DNA of 14,423 nt from Bacteroidota bacterium (lineage in GTDB: Bacteria > Bacteroidota > Bacteroidia > NS11-12g > UBA955), in contig SXYY01000080.1 in NCBI GenBank assembly GCA_005788145.1, positions 1-14,423 of the forward strand, in the 5' to 3' direction. Positions 7,646-14,423 of this stretch are shown piece after piece (positions within the stretch are counted from its first letter, which is position 1; every line of letters begins with the position of its first letter). Under the pieces are notes generated by a model. It did no database searches, was not told where the DNA came from, and saw nothing but the letters and a program-made list of their open reading frames with translations. The position numbers were made by a program, and so were the translations under genes.

Positions 7646-8308
7646 ATGATTTTTGTAAAAAAGCGATTGTTGGGTTTGATGGGCTTGGGTTTTTGTGTTT
7701 TGTCGTCTTGTCAAAATGGAAACAAGCAAGAGCAGCCATTTGCCGACGATAATTCTGTCCAATCAGACTCAGGTCACGTAGCCATCGCAGATGCGGGTCT
7801 GTTGGGTTCAGACACGGGTATTGTAGTGATTGAAATGCACAGAGAAACAGCGCAACTCTTGGGATTTTGGCAACAAATGCCGCTTTCAGGCGTCAAAGAT
7901 GCAATCAAGACCAATGCACAACTGATTGTTAATCGCATCGTAAATGATAAGTACAAAATGGAGGGGGGTCTCACTGTGCTCTACAAAGAATTTCCGTCTT
8001 CAGGCAGTTTGGATGTGTTTGTGGGTATTCCTGTCAAGTCACGAAAAGATGGGAAAATGCCTCCGCTTACAGATGGATTTGTCATAGAAAATTTGGACGG
8101 GGGTAATTATTTTAAAGCCACTGTCAATGCGGAGCCTGGAAGTACCTTAAAAAGTTGGGAAGCCTTTAACAAATGGATGAAATCCTATGCTTCGAAAAAT
8201 GGAACCATTACGGGTGAATATCCGTTTTTTGAATATTTCCAGGATAGTCGCAACGCTGAGATGACCACTACGGTTGGACAGGCAGTGTTAATCATGAAAA
8301 AGCCTTGA
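7646..8308 (+). CDS. Lipoprotein with GyrI-like (AraC effector-binding) domain
   Basis: This is a 220-residue protein with a lysine-rich start, a hydrophobic core and a lipobox LSSC (residues 19-22), so it should be a lipidated envelope protein anchored by Cys22. A low-complexity linker (about 23-55) is followed by a domain resembling the GyrI-like small-molecule-binding fold. Recognisable parts are a first strand near GIVVIEMHRETAQLLGF, VLYKEFPSSG at 111-120, a repeat-half region FKATVNAEPGSTLKSWEAFNKW, and the hallmark PFFEYFQDSRN at 193-203. Such domains often bind hydrophobic ligands or sense drugs, and there is no DNA-binding part here. I chose ATG 7646 over GTG 7631 because the signal peptide begins there and a candidate promoter overlaps the longer version. 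It is the first gene of an operon with the LD-carboxypeptidase and GtrA genes. Confidence 0.82.
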   Translation: MIFVKKRLLGLMGLGFCVLSSCQNGNKQEQPFADDNSVQSDSGHVAIADAGLLGSDTGIVVIEMHRETAQLLGFWQQMPLSGVKDAIKTNAQLIVNRIVNDKYKMEGGLTVLYKEFPSSGSLDVFVGIPVKSRKDGKMPPLTDGFVIENLDGGNYFKATVNAEPGSTLKSWEAFNKWMKSYASKNGTITGEYPFFEYFQDSRNAEMTTTVGQAVLIMKKP

Positions 8309-9225
8309 TCTCGAATCCTCCATACCTGAGTTCGGGCGATACGGTTGTATTGATAGCTCCTGCGCGTAGCGTTTCAACGGAAGATATTCAACATTTTAGG
8401 ACATGGGTGGAATCCCAGGGTTGGCATTTGGAATGCGCGCCTAATATGTTAGCAACACAAGATCAATTTGCCGGTAACGACCAACAGAGGGGAAGTGATT
8501 TGTGCTGGGCGTTGTCACATCCAACGGCGAAAGCAATATTTACTGCCCGCGGCGGATATGGGTCGATGCGCACCCTAGAAGCCCTCTCATCAATTGTTGG
8601 TTCTTCGGATATATGGATTCAACAGCAATCGCCAAAGTGGTTTGTAGGATTTAGCGACATGACCACCCTTCATTTGTGGTTGCGAAAAAACAATTGGGCG
8701 AGTATTCATGGTCCAGTAGCCACGCAATGGGGTCTGAAGCATGCTTTGATTGAGCAGAATATCGGTGATTTGGCATCCGTTTTAAAGGGCAATGAATGGC
8801 ATCTCAATGTGAGTGCAAGCCAAGTTGTCAACCCAACGCCATTTCGGGGAGAATTGGTGGGCGGCAATTTGAGCCTTTTATATGCCGCTCTTGGCACACC
8901 ACTTCAGCCAGATACCAACAACAAAGTACTATTAATTGAGGACCTGGATGAGTATTTGTATCACATCGACCGAATGATTCGCTCTTGTAACAACGCAGGC
9001 TTATTTTCTAATCTAAAAGCATTGATCGTGGGAAGTATGATCGACATGAAAGACAACCAGATACCCTTCGGCAAATCATGCAAAGACATTATTGTCGAGG
9101 CTTTGGCGAATCAAGGCTTTCCGATATTGTTTGATGTGGAAATTGGGCACGACGAAAGAAATCATGGGGTAAAGTTGGGCTGTGATATTACCTTTGACCT
9201 TTCGAAACTTTCTCAAAAACCGTGA
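8305..9225 (+). CDS. LD-carboxypeptidase, peptidase family S66
   Basis: The family (LdcA, muramoyltetrapeptide carboxypeptidase) removes the terminal D-Ala from murein tetrapeptides during peptidoglycan recycling. Some members instead cleave microcin-type compounds. The 306-residue length is typical. Visible landmarks are GDTVVLIAPAR at 11-21, TARGGYGSMR at 80-89 and the nucleophile Ser117 in WFVGFSDMT. The acidic member of the triad lies in LLIEDLDEYLYHIDRM (Glu212 or Glu216), and His282 in IGHDERNHG completes it. No signal peptide is seen, fitting a cytoplasmic enzyme. The start is TTG at 8305, overlapping the TGA stop of the lipoprotein gene by four bases (TTGA). No in-frame ATG lies close, and the next in-frame methionine would delete the conserved N-terminal strand. 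Translation is therefore probably coupled to the upstream gene. Confidence 0.92.
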   Translation: MISNPPYLSSGDTVVLIAPARSVSTEDIQHFRTWVESQGWHLECAPNMLATQDQFAGNDQQRGSDLCWALSHPTAKAIFTARGGYGSMRTLEALSSIVGSSDIWIQQQSPKWFVGFSDMTTLHLWLRKNNWASIHGPVATQWGLKHALIEQNIGDLASVLKGNEWHLNVSASQVVNPTPFRGELVGGNLSLLYAALGTPLQPDTNNKVLLIEDLDEYLYHIDRMIRSCNNAGLFSNLKALIVGSMIDMKDNQIPFGKSCKDIIVEALANQGFPILFDVEIGHDERNHGVKLGCDITFDLSKLSQKP

Positions 9226-9737
9226 TTTCCTCAAAAACTTATATCGCATTCACCAAGTTTGGTATTGTAGGTGGTTTGAGTTTTTTGGTTGACATGACGG
9301 TTTACTATGGTTCGGATATTTTCTTGCCCAGTTACATCGCAAAATCCCTCGGAATAATAGTGGCGACCGCTGTCAATTACAAATTGAACGCTCTATGGAC
9401 CTGGGGCGTGAAGAAAGGTGATGCGGTCACCGATCGAAATCAGCGTGTTTTAAGAAATTATTTGTTGCTCTATGCGGTGAGTGGTTCCCTCAATGTTTTG
9501 ACGAATGAAATCATGCTATCAATACTGCCCGATTGGATATTGCAATTAAACCTCATGTTCCCTAGTAACCATGCAGTTGCTGATGTGTTTAAGAATGGCA
9601 TTTCTGGACCTAAACAACTGTTTGCTGTAAAAATTGATAAGCTTTTTGCCGTATTGGTGGCTACAGCGGTGGGTATGATGGTTAATTTCCTCGGCCAAAA
9701 ATTGTGGGTGTTTGGGAAAAGTAAATCTGAGGGCTAA
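9222..9737 (+). CDS. GtrA-like four-helix membrane protein
   Basis: GtrA-family proteins are small inner-membrane proteins thought to move polyprenyl-linked sugars across the membrane for cell-surface polysaccharide modification. The 171-residue product shows four hydrophobic segments, about residues 12-33, 38-61, 79-103 and 142-165. The family signatures are also present: FGIVGGLSFLVDM, VNYKLNALWTW and the closing VNFLGQKLWVF. It is longer than the usual 120-140 residues because of a polar stretch of about 35 residues between helices 3 and 4 (104-138). The start is GTG at 9222, overlapping the upstream TGA by four bases (GTGA), like the preceding TTGA junction. No glycosyltransferase partner is adjacent. 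With the lipoprotein and LD-carboxypeptidase genes it suggests a cell-envelope operon, which is inference from position. Confidence 0.85.
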   Translation: MISSKTYIAFTKFGIVGGLSFLVDMTVYYGSDIFLPSYIAKSLGIIVATAVNYKLNALWTWGVKKGDAVTDRNQRVLRNYLLLYAVSGSLNVLTNEIMLSILPDWILQLNLMFPSNHAVADVFKNGISGPKQLFAVKIDKLFAVLVATAVGMMVNFLGQKLWVFGKSKSEG

Positions 9738-9757
9738 GAAAGCACCTTCGGAAACAT

Positions 9758-9765
9758 TAACTTTG
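9758..9765 (+). promoter_or_regulatory. Bacteroidota -7 box (TAACTTTG) of ricT
   Basis: TAACTTTG is a perfect TAnnTTTG match in the 56-bp gap after the GtrA gene. It ends 28 bases before the ricT ATG, predicting a leader of about 20-25 bases, AT-rich and without a Shine-Dalgarno sequence. No good -33 TTTG is seen. Its presence suggests ricT has its own promoter rather than depending on the upstream operon. Confidence 0.6.
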
Positions 9766-9793
9766 TGATTCATCATTATTAACTATAACAAAA

Positions 9794-11152
9794 ATGGCAT
9801 GTACATCTTGTGGAACCAAGTCAGGCGGCGCACCCGGTGGGTGTAAAAGCAATGGCACTTGTGGTACCAGTGGTTGCAATGCATTGAACGTATACGACTG
9901 GTTCAAGGATATGGATCTTCCCGCCGGAGACAAACCCTTCAATGTGGTTGAAGTTCGGTTTAAAGGGTCAAGGAAGGAGTTTTTCCGAAATACCAACAAC
10001 CTAGAACTATATACCGGCGATTATGTGTGTGTGGAAAGCAGTATTGGCTTTGACATAGGCACCGTTTCTGCTACCGGTGAAATCGTTCGATTGCAATTGA
10101 AAAAATATCGCGTTAGAGAAGATTCAGAAGAAATGCGCAGTATTCAGCGTGTTGCATCAGAAAAAGACCTCGAACGAAGAACTGAAGCAAAAAGTAAGGA
10201 AGACCAAACCTTAGAACGGGCCAGAACCATTGCCTTTTCGTTGAATCTTCAAATGAAGATTTCGGATATTGAAATACAAGGTGATGGTCGCAAAGCCATC
10301 TTTTTCTACACAGCAGAAAGTCGGGTCGATTTTCGTGAACTCATCAAGCGCTATGCGGATGAATTCAAAGTAAAAATTGAAATGCGTCACATTTCGTACC
10401 GTGAAGAAGCTTCCCGTTTGGGAGGAACGGGCGTATGTGGCAGGGAACTTTGCTGTAGTACTTGGTTAACCGATTATAAGCAAGTCAATACCGGTGCGGC
10501 TCGGGTACAGAATTTGAGCATAAACATGGAAAAATTGGCCGGACAGTGTGGCCGTTTGAAGTGTTGTTTGAATTACGAACTCGATCAATATGTAGAAGCC
10601 ATTGATGCGTTTCCAAAAGCCAAAGTGGTTAAGTTGGATACAGTCATGGGAATGGCTTACGCAAGAAAAACCGACATTTTAAAGAAATTAATGTGGTTTT
10701 CTTATGACGACAATCAAACATGGGTGGCCCTAACAGTGGCTACCGTGAATGAAGTCATGGAAGAAAATCGCAATGGCAAACAATCGGCAGCATTGCAGGA
10801 TTTGGCTCCTGCCAGTGCGATATTGGACAAAGTAAATGGTGCGGGTCAAGAACAGAACAATGATTTTATAGGTAACAATGAATTGTTGCAAGATGATGAG
10901 TTTGCCCTGAAGAAGCGTGCACCTGAAAAGCGTGAAGGAAGAGGACCGAACGACCGCAGAAAGGGAGGCAATGACCGTCGTCCAGAAAACCGTGGACCGA
11001 GACCCGATAACCGTGGCCCTCGCCCAGAAGGGCAAAATCGTGGACCGAGACCCGATAACCGCGGCCCTCGCCCGGAAGGACAAAATCGTGGACCGAGACC
11101 CGATAACCGTGGCCCTCGCCCAGAAGGGCAAAATCGTGGTCCCCGCCCATAG
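9794..11152 (+). CDS. ricT: PSP1-domain protein RicT (YaaT) with interrupted Arg/Pro/Gly tail
   Basis: RicT (YaaT) is the PSP1-domain protein that in Bacillus joins RicA and RicF in a [4Fe-4S]-containing complex affecting RNase Y and mRNA processing. In Bacteroidota its partners are unclear. The 452-residue product begins with a cysteine cluster (Cys3, 6, 17, 23, 28). The PSP1 core (about 48-270) contains the family segments KKYRVRED, ERARTIAFSLNLQMKI, FFYTAESRVDFRELIK and the cysteine motifs TGVCGRELCCSTW (Cys215, 220, 221) and AGQCGRLKCCLNYE (Cys252, 257, 258). From about 376 the protein becomes a charged, disordered tail with three 16-residue repeats, RGPRPDNRGPRPEGQN. Translation ends at TAG (11150-11152), yet the same frame goes on in repeat-like sequence for 48 codons to TAA at 11297. 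The intact gene may therefore have been 501 codons long. The core is complete, so function is probably kept. Confidence 0.92.
   Translation: MACTSCGTKSGGAPGGCKSNGTCGTSGCNALNVYDWFKDMDLPAGDKPFNVVEVRFKGSRKEFFRNTNNLELYTGDYVCVESSIGFDIGTVSATGEIVRLQLKKYRVREDSEEMRSIQRVASEKDLERRTEAKSKEDQTLERARTIAFSLNLQMKISDIEIQGDGRKAIFFYTAESRVDFRELIKRYADEFKVKIEMRHISYREEASRLGGTGVCGRELCCSTWLTDYKQVNTGAARVQNLSINMEKLAGQCGRLKCCLNYELDQYVEAIDAFPKAKVVKLDTVMGMAYARKTDILKKLMWFSYDDNQTWVALTVATVNEVMEENRNGKQSAALQDLAPASAILDKVNGAGQEQNNDFIGNNELLQDDEFALKKRAPEKREGRGPNDRRKGGNDRRPENRGPRPDNRGPRPEGQNRGPRPDNRGPRPEGQNRGPRPDNRGPRPEGQNRGPRP
10991..11134 (+). repeat. Three tandem 48-bp repeats in the ricT tail
   Basis: Three consecutive 48-bp units (10991-11038, 11039-11086, 11087-11134) each encode RGPRPDNRGPRPEGQN and differ only at a few synonymous positions. 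A further 15 bases encoding RGPRP follow before the TAG. Each unit is itself two related 8-residue halves. The near identity at DNA level suggests recent expansion by slippage or unequal recombination. Because the unit is a multiple of three, other frames also stay open across it; those are artefacts. Confidence 0.95.
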
Positions 11153-11299
11153 GGTGGCAACCCGCCAAATCGTCCAGAAAATCGCGGACCAAGACCTGAA
11201 AACCGTGGACCAAGACCGGAAGGACAAAATCGTGGACCAAAGCCCGAAAATCAAGCCCCCAAGGGCAATGGTGACGGTGGAACACCGAAGACCGAATAA
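11150..11299 (+). other. ricT: In-frame continuation of ricT beyond an internal TAG
   Basis: After TAG at 11150-11152 the ricT frame continues without a stop through 48 codons to TAA at 11297-11299. The encoded sequence keeps the repeat character: GGNPPNRPENRGPRPENRG, then PRPEGQNRGPKPENQAPKG and a polar end. Aligning RGPRP-stop-GGN with the repeat RGPRPEGQN places the stop where Glu normally stands, so a single change from GAG (or from a CAG variant) would make it. The options are a nonsense mutation, a base-calling error or readthrough. The sequence alone does not decide between them. Confidence 0.75.
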
Positions 11300-11324
11300 A
11301 ATAAAACAAGTTTGAGCACTACAA

Positions 11325-11353
11325 AAAACCCCAGTTCATTGAACCGGGGTTTT
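11325..11353. terminator. Bidirectional intrinsic terminator between ricT and carB
   Basis: The hairpin has arms AAAACCCC-A-GTTC and GAAC-C-GGGGTTTT around a 3-nt loop, with one A/C mismatch. The plus strand continues with a T-rich run (TTTTCTTTTT), and the minus strand reads GGGGTTTTTT. It can therefore terminate both ricT and carB, which converge here. It lies 25 bases after the downstream TAA of the extended ricT frame. Confidence 0.88.
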
Positions 11354-11371
11354 CTTTTTACATCGAGCCAA

Positions 11372-14194
11372 TCAATAGCTCAAATACATGCTCTTTTGTT
11401 TGTATAATTCACGGAAAGCAGGGTCTTTTAAGTCTTTGATAAACAAAATACTCTCGCCCGTACTCTTCATTTCTGGGCCCAATTCTCTGCTTACACCCTG
11501 GAATTTATTGAAACTAAACACAGGTTGCTTAATGGCAAATCCTTCAGGTCTAGCAGGAATGGTGAAGTCCTTGATCTTGTTTGCACCCAACATTACTTTG
11601 GTGGCCATATTTACATATGGGAAATCATAGGCCTTGCAGATGAAAGGTACAGTTCTAGACGCACGAGGGTTGGCTTCAATCACATAAACCTTCTGATCTT
11701 TGATGGCAAATTGAATATTCATCAATCCGCGAATATTCAGTGCGTGGGCCAATTTTTCGGTGTACGCAATCATTTGGTTTTGAACAGCCTCGCTCAACGC
11801 GAATGGAGGCAACACAGCACTTGAATCGCCCGAATGAATACCGGCAGGTTCAATGTGTTCCATCATACCCAAAATATGAACATCTTCGCCATCACAAATA
11901 CTATCGCTCTCTGCTTCCTCGGCGCGATCCAAGAAGTGATCAATCAAAACACGGTTACCCGGTAAATCGCCTAGTAACTTAACCACCGCTTTTTCTAGGT
12001 CTTCGTCGTTGATTACAATGACCATTCCTTGTCCACCCAACACATAACTCGGACGAACCAATACGGGATATCCTACCTGATTCGCGATGGTAATCGCCTC
12101 TTCTGCATCTAATGCTACGCCAAATTTGGGGTAAGGGATGTTTAATGAAGCCAACATATCGCTAAAACGACCACGATCCTCCGCAATGTCCATGTCGTCA
12201 TAGCTGGTACCAATAATTTTAATTCCTTTCTCGTGTAGTTTCTCAGCCAATTTCAATGCTGTTTGTCCGCCTAGCTGAACAATCACCCCCTCGGGTTTTT
12301 CGTGTTGAATCAATTCCCACAAATGTTCCCAGTAAACAGGCTCGAAATACAATTTATCGGCCATGTCGAAGTCGGTACTAACGGTTTCAGGGTTGCAGTT
12401 AATCATGATGGCCTCGTAACCCGCTTCCCTGGCTGCCATGATTCCATGAACGCAGCTGTAGTCAAATTCAATCCCCTGTCCGATGCGGTTTGGACCACTA
12501 CCGAGCACAAAAATTTTCTTGTTGTTGCTGACGATGCTTTCGTTTTCGCCATCGAATGTTGAGTAGAAATAGTTGGTTGGGCTAGGAAATTCAGCGCTAC
12601 AGGTATCAACCATTTTGTATACACGACGGATGCCCAAAGAAAGACGCTTATCACACACTTGCTCAGCGGTGCTGTTTCCACCCATCAACCAAGCGATTTG
12701 TTCATCGCTATATCCTTTTTCTTTGGCGATTTTCAGCAAGGAGGCAGGGATATTTTCGGTGTTGTAGCGACGGATTTCGGTTTCGGTTTTTACTAGGTCG
12801 GCAATCTGTTCCAAAAACCAGCGGTCTATGCGGGTGATTTTCTGAACACTGCTTATGGGAACTCCCAAAGCCAATGCATCTTTTACTTGGAAAACACGGT
12901 TCCAGCTGGCGTATTCCATGCCGTGAACGAGCTCTTCTAGATTTCGGCTCACTTTGTTTCCGTCTGCACCAAGTCCGTGACGGGAGATCTCTAAACTTTG
13001 ACAGGCTTTTTGCAGGGCTTCTTGAAAGCTCCGTCCGATAGCCATTACTTCCCCAACGGATTTCATTTGGAATCCGAGTCGGGTATCTGCGCCATGGAAT
13101 TTATCGAAGTTGAAACGAGGGATTTTAACGATTACATAATCCAAAGCGGGTTCAAAGAAGGCGCTTGTGGTTTTTGTAACAGGGTTCTTTAGTTCATCGA
13201 GATAGAAACCGATGGCCAATTTGGCTGCAATTTTCGCGATGGGATAGCCTGTAGCTTTGGAAGCCAAGGCCGAACTGCGACTCACACGCGGGTTTATTTC
13301 GATGGCGATGATTTCCTCGTCTACGGGGTTTACGCTGAATTGCACATTGCATCCACCAGCAAAAACACCCATACTTCGCATCATTTTAAATGCCATGTCG
13401 CGCATGCGTTGAAACGCAGTATCGCTCAGTGTCATGGCTGGGGCAACTGTGATGGAATCTCCAGTATGAATCCCCATCGGATCAAAGTTTTCGATGGTAC
13501 AGATCACCGCGATATCGTCCTTGCTATCGCGCAACAATTCAAATTCATATTCTTTCCACCCCAAAACGGCTTGTTCCACCAAAACCTCGTGAACCGGGCT
13601 GGATTCAAGGCCGTACTGAAGTGCACGGTCAAATTCTTCTTTTTTGTATACGATTGCGCCGCCGGTTCCCCCCAAGGTATAGCTAGGGCGAATAACCAAT
13701 GGGAAGCCAATGCGCTGCGCGATTTCTTTGCCTTCGAGGAAACTGTTGGCAATCTGACTTTTTGCAACACCCACACCCAACTCAACCATCAATTGGCGGA
13801 ATTTTTCGCGGTCTTCCATTTTGTCGATGGCAACGATATTTACACCAATAATTCTACAATTGTACTTATCCCAAATACCCAACTCATCGCACTCTTTGGC
13901 CAAGTTCAAGGCTGTTTGTCCGCCCATGGTTGGCAACACAGCGTCAATGTCTTGTTCTTGCAAGATTTTTTCGATGCTTTCTGGGGTCAGGGGCTGTAAA
14001 TACACATGATCAGCATTCATCTTGTCGGTCATGATGGTGGCCGGATTGCTATTGATCAAGGACACTTTGATGCCTTCTTCGCGAATACTGCGGGCTGCTT
14101 GGGTTCCTGAATAATCGAATTCGCAAGCTTGTCCGATGATAATCGGCCCGCTGCCGATGATGAGTACGTGTTTGATTGAGAGGTCCTTTGGCAT
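11372..14194 (-). CDS. carB: Carbamoyl-phosphate synthase large subunit, lacking the allosteric domain
   Basis: CarB uses ammonia delivered by CarA, with bicarbonate and two ATP, to make carbamoyl phosphate for pyrimidine and arginine synthesis. The 940-residue protein shows both homologous halves. The first begins HVLIIGSGPIIIGQACEFDYSG at about 9, with ATP-grasp landmarks RPSYTLGGTGGA at 169-180 and IEINPRVSRSSAL at 298-310. A linking oligomerisation region (about 400-555) follows. The second half begins KIFVLGSGPNRIGQGIEFDYS at about 560, with RPSYVLGGQGMV at 714-725 and IEANPRASRTVPF at 839-851. It stops shortly after GPEMKSTGE, where the roughly 130-residue MGS-like regulatory domain of the 1073-residue E. 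coli enzyme would begin. The natural TGA and following terminator suggest a true short form, as I recall for several Bacteroidota. The gene is transcribed alone, and carA is not in the window. Confidence 0.97.
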   Translation of the reverse strand: MPKDLSIKHVLIIGSGPIIIGQACEFDYSGTQAARSIREEGIKVSLINSNPATIMTDKMNADHVYLQPLTPESIEKILQEQDIDAVLPTMGGQTALNLAKECDELGIWDKYNCRIIGVNIVAIDKMEDREKFRQLMVELGVGVAKSQIANSFLEGKEIAQRIGFPLVIRPSYTLGGTGGAIVYKKEEFDRALQYGLESSPVHEVLVEQAVLGWKEYEFELLRDSKDDIAVICTIENFDPMGIHTGDSITVAPAMTLSDTAFQRMRDMAFKMMRSMGVFAGGCNVQFSVNPVDEEIIAIEINPRVSRSSALASKATGYPIAKIAAKLAIGFYLDELKNPVTKTTSAFFEPALDYVIVKIPRFNFDKFHGADTRLGFQMKSVGEVMAIGRSFQEALQKACQSLEISRHGLGADGNKVSRNLEELVHGMEYASWNRVFQVKDALALGVPISSVQKITRIDRWFLEQIADLVKTETEIRRYNTENIPASLLKIAKEKGYSDEQIAWLMGGNSTAEQVCDKRLSLGIRRVYKMVDTCSAEFPSPTNYFYSTFDGENESIVSNNKKIFVLGSGPNRIGQGIEFDYSCVHGIMAAREAGYEAIMINCNPETVSTDFDMADKLYFEPVYWEHLWELIQHEKPEGVIVQLGGQTALKLAEKLHEKGIKIIGTSYDDMDIAEDRGRFSDMLASLNIPYPKFGVALDAEEAITIANQVGYPVLVRPSYVLGGQGMVIVINDEDLEKAVVKLLGDLPGNRVLIDHFLDRAEEAESDSICDGEDVHILGMMEHIEPAGIHSGDSSAVLPPFALSEAVQNQMIAYTEKLAHALNIRGLMNIQFAIKDQKVYVIEANPRASRTVPFICKAYDFPYVNMATKVMLGANKIKDFTIPARPEGFAIKQPVFSFNKFQGVSRELGPEMKSTGESILFIKDLKDPAFRELYKQKSMYLSY

Positions 14195-14210
14195 GTTTCC
14201 AAAAATTGTA

Positions 14211-14218
14211 CAAATTTA
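14211..14218 (-). promoter_or_regulatory. Bacteroidota -7 box (TAAATTTG) of carB
   Basis: On the minus strand this reads TAAATTTG, a perfect TAnnTTTG match, 16 bases before the carB ATG. The predicted leader of about 10-12 bases contains GGAA, at most a weak ribosome-binding site. It leaves no room for an attenuator or riboswitch. No -33 box is evident at normal spacing. Confidence 0.55.
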
Positions 14219-14285
14219 GGGTATCCCAATCGTAAAAGGGGTTTAATTTTCCACGATTTGCTTAGAATCGAAAGAAATGATGGGT

Positions 14286-14423
14286 TTAAGCGAGTAAGAA
14301 TGGAAGAATCAGGTATTCAAGAAAGAAAAGCCCCCAATAAAACATGTAAAATCGTTTAACACTCACAGGGGATAGGAGGTCTACCCGCTGGGCTTGCGAC
14401 CAAAAAACCATGAGCAACAAAAC
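14286..14423 (-). CDS. C-terminal fragment of an unidentified membrane protein (runs off the right edge)
   Basis: The minus-strand frame is open from the window edge to TAA at 14288-14286, giving 45 residues. The sequence starts VLLLMVFWSQAQRVDLL and continues through FYMFYWGLFFLEYLILPFLLA to the stop. It contains two short hydrophobic, aromatic-rich stretches split by a polar loop, as in the last helices of a polytopic membrane protein. I do not recognise the family. It is upstream of and parallel to carB, with 91 bases between, and carB has its own -7 box. An internal ATG could make it a 41-residue small protein instead. The fragment is too short for more. Confidence 0.5.
   Translation of the reverse strand, partial: VLLLMVFWSQAQRVDLLSPVSVKRFYMFYWGLFFLEYLILPFLLA

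Noticed and set aside
9622..9793. ricT as the fourth gene of the lipoprotein operon
   Set aside because: The 56-bp gap carries its own perfect -7 box. Read-through from upstream remains possible but is not needed.
10991..11134. CRISPR-like tandem repeats
   Set aside because: The units are contiguous without spacers, are in frame and encode a regular peptide repeat.
10730..11315. Open frames of 100-170 codons on the minus strand and another plus frame across the ricT tail
   Set aside because: They are produced by the repetitive, stop-poor composition of the 48-bp repeats. The ricT frame alone has family motifs upstream.
13340..13999. 219-codon plus-strand frame inside carB
   Set aside because: It is antisense to conserved CarB sequence and its translation resembles no protein I know, so it is a shadow of carB codon usage.
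14254..14270. Inverted repeat CGATT...AATCG between the right-edge gene and carB
   Set aside because: Only five base pairs with a seven-base loop and no T-run, so it is compatible with chance.

Overview
The window looks like an ordinary chromosomal segment of a member of the Bacteroidota. Four things support this. There is a large secreted protein with a type IX secretion (T9SS) C-terminal sorting domain. Perfect copies of the Bacteroidota -7 promoter box TAnnTTTG sit just upstream of several starts. Shine-Dalgarno sequences are mostly absent. Several gene types are also common in that phylum: a stand-alone PurS, DUF4286, a short CarB and a RicT/PSP1 protein with an N-terminal cysteine cluster. 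The genus cannot be told from the sequence alone. I see no tRNA, rRNA, insertion sequence, phage gene, CRISPR array or attachment site, and no stretch longer than 300 bases lacks a gene.

Layout, left to right. (1) 1-4385, minus strand: a 1246-residue T9SS-exported repeat protein, followed with a 13-nt overlap by a probable DUF4403 lipoprotein that runs off the left edge. (2) 4448-5248, plus strand: pyrF, divergent from the surface protein and probably starting at GTG. (3) 5252-5294: a perfect 20-bp hairpin separating pyrF from the convergent minus-strand operon. (4) 5314-7597, minus strand: purS, DUF4286, mnmH (selU) and a short-chain dehydrogenase, tightly packed. (5) 7646-9737, plus strand: a GyrI-like lipoprotein, an S66 LD-carboxypeptidase and a GtrA-like membrane protein, joined by 4-nt TTGA and GTGA overlaps. 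(6) 9794-11152, plus strand: ricT with its own -7 box. Its Arg/Pro/Gly-rich tail contains an in-frame TAG, after which the same repeat continues for 48 codons to a TAA. (7) 11325-11353: a bidirectional terminator. (8) 11372-14194, minus strand: carB, 940 residues, without the C-terminal allosteric domain. (9) 14286-14423, minus strand: the C-terminal end of an unidentified membrane protein.

The genes are mostly housekeeping. Pyrimidine synthesis (pyrF, carB) and purine synthesis (purS) are represented by scattered single genes rather than complete pathway operons. mnmH modifies tRNA wobble uridines. The 7646-9737 operon appears to concern the cell envelope. I did not find a convincing undescribed system. 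The best leads are the interrupted RicT tail, the seven-repeat surface protein with its DUF4403 partner, and the -7 boxes that lie so close to start codons that nearly leaderless transcripts are implied.
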